Shown here one piece after another: positions 5,590 through 5,792 of a DNA stretch of 5,792 bases. Each line of letters opens with the position of its first letter. The stretch's first letter is position 1. The notes below the pieces were generated by a model. That model was not told where the DNA came from, made no database searches, and saw only the letters and a list, made by a program, of their open reading frames with translations. The position numbers and the translations under genes were made by a program. This DNA comes from an uncultured Gemmatimonadota bacterium (GTDB lineage: Bacteria > Gemmatimonadota > Gemmatimonadetes > Gemmatimonadales > Gemmatimonadaceae). The DNA is taken from contig CAMLIU010000117.1 of the NCBI GenBank assembly GCA_946479995.1, positions 1 through 5,792 on the forward strand, written 5' to 3'.

Positions 5590-5792
5590 CCGTGTTCGAT
5601 TACGGCGCCGGCAACCTGCACTCGCTCGCCAAGGCGCTCGACCTGCCTGGCGTGGAGCTCGTGATCGAGCCCGATCCGGTGCGCGCCGTGGATGCCGACC
5701 TGCTCGTGCTCCCAGGGGTGGGGGCATTTGGTGCCGCTGCCGAGCGCCTCGCGCCGGGGCGGGATGCCATGCGCGCGGCGATCGACCGTGGT
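5580..5792 (+). CDS. hisH: Imidazole glycerol-phosphate synthase glutaminase subunit, N-terminal part
   Basis: The first 71 codons of HisH; the gene continues beyond the window. HisH hydrolyses glutamine and passes ammonia to HisF, which makes imidazole glycerol phosphate and AICAR. Visible: the opening strand and loop VFDYGAGNLHSLAKAL (5-20) and LLVLPGVGAFGAA (41-53), whose PGVG is the oxyanion-strand motif of class I glutamine amidotransferases of this type. The catalytic Cys and the His-Glu pair would lie downstream and cannot be checked. The start is supported by GGAGG (5568-5572), 7 bases before the ATG, inside the hisC end. Its position straight after hisC means hisB is absent from this point of the operon. 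Confidence 0.93.
   Translation, partial: MRVTVFDYGAGNLHSLAKALDLPGVELVIEPDPVRAVDADLLVLPGVGAFGAAAERLAPGRDAMRAAIDRG

Overview
The window is very GC-rich bacterial chromosomal DNA with strongly G/C-biased third codon positions. Three things fit a soil-type bacterium of the Gemmatimonadota or a similar high-GC phylum: an Ala/Thr-rich lipoprotein linker, a mixture of Shine-Dalgarno and apparently leaderless starts, and a long-form HisG. This is an inference from style, and no taxonomic marker gene is present.

Left part (1-1246, minus strand): the N-terminal 415 residues of a large polysaccharide co-polymerase/tyrosine-kinase-like membrane protein (Wzz/GumC type). It leaves the window just inside what should be its Walker A motif, and that motif has lost its lysine. 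After a 138-base gap holding a perfect 16-bp hairpin (1326-1360), a plastocyanin-like copper lipoprotein gene follows on the same strand (1385-1900).

Centre (1901-2295): a divergent control region. On the minus side are a GC palindrome (1941-1958) and a perfect TGTGA-N6-TCACA dyad (1961-1978) lying over the likely -10 of the lipoprotein gene. On the plus side is a promoter (2046-2075) that appears to start transcription at the A of an unannotated 25-codon ORF (2082-2159). This ORF encodes a histidine-rich leader peptide, with 7 His in the 9 codons 5-13. A textbook intrinsic terminator with a T5 tract follows (2205-2231), and hisG starts 64 bases later. This is the architecture of ribosome-mediated transcription attenuation of a histidine operon, here with a leader peptide that seems to be translated from a leaderless mRNA. 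It is the most interesting item in the window.

Right part (2296-5792, plus strand): hisG, hisD, hisC and the beginning of hisH, each overlapping the next by 4, 8 and 10 bases, so one tightly coupled operon. HisG makes phosphoribosyl-ATP (first step). HisD makes histidine from histidinol (last two oxidations). HisC transaminates imidazole-acetol phosphate. HisH supplies ammonia to HisF for the imidazole glycerol-phosphate synthase step. hisB, which often sits between hisC and hisH, is not there.
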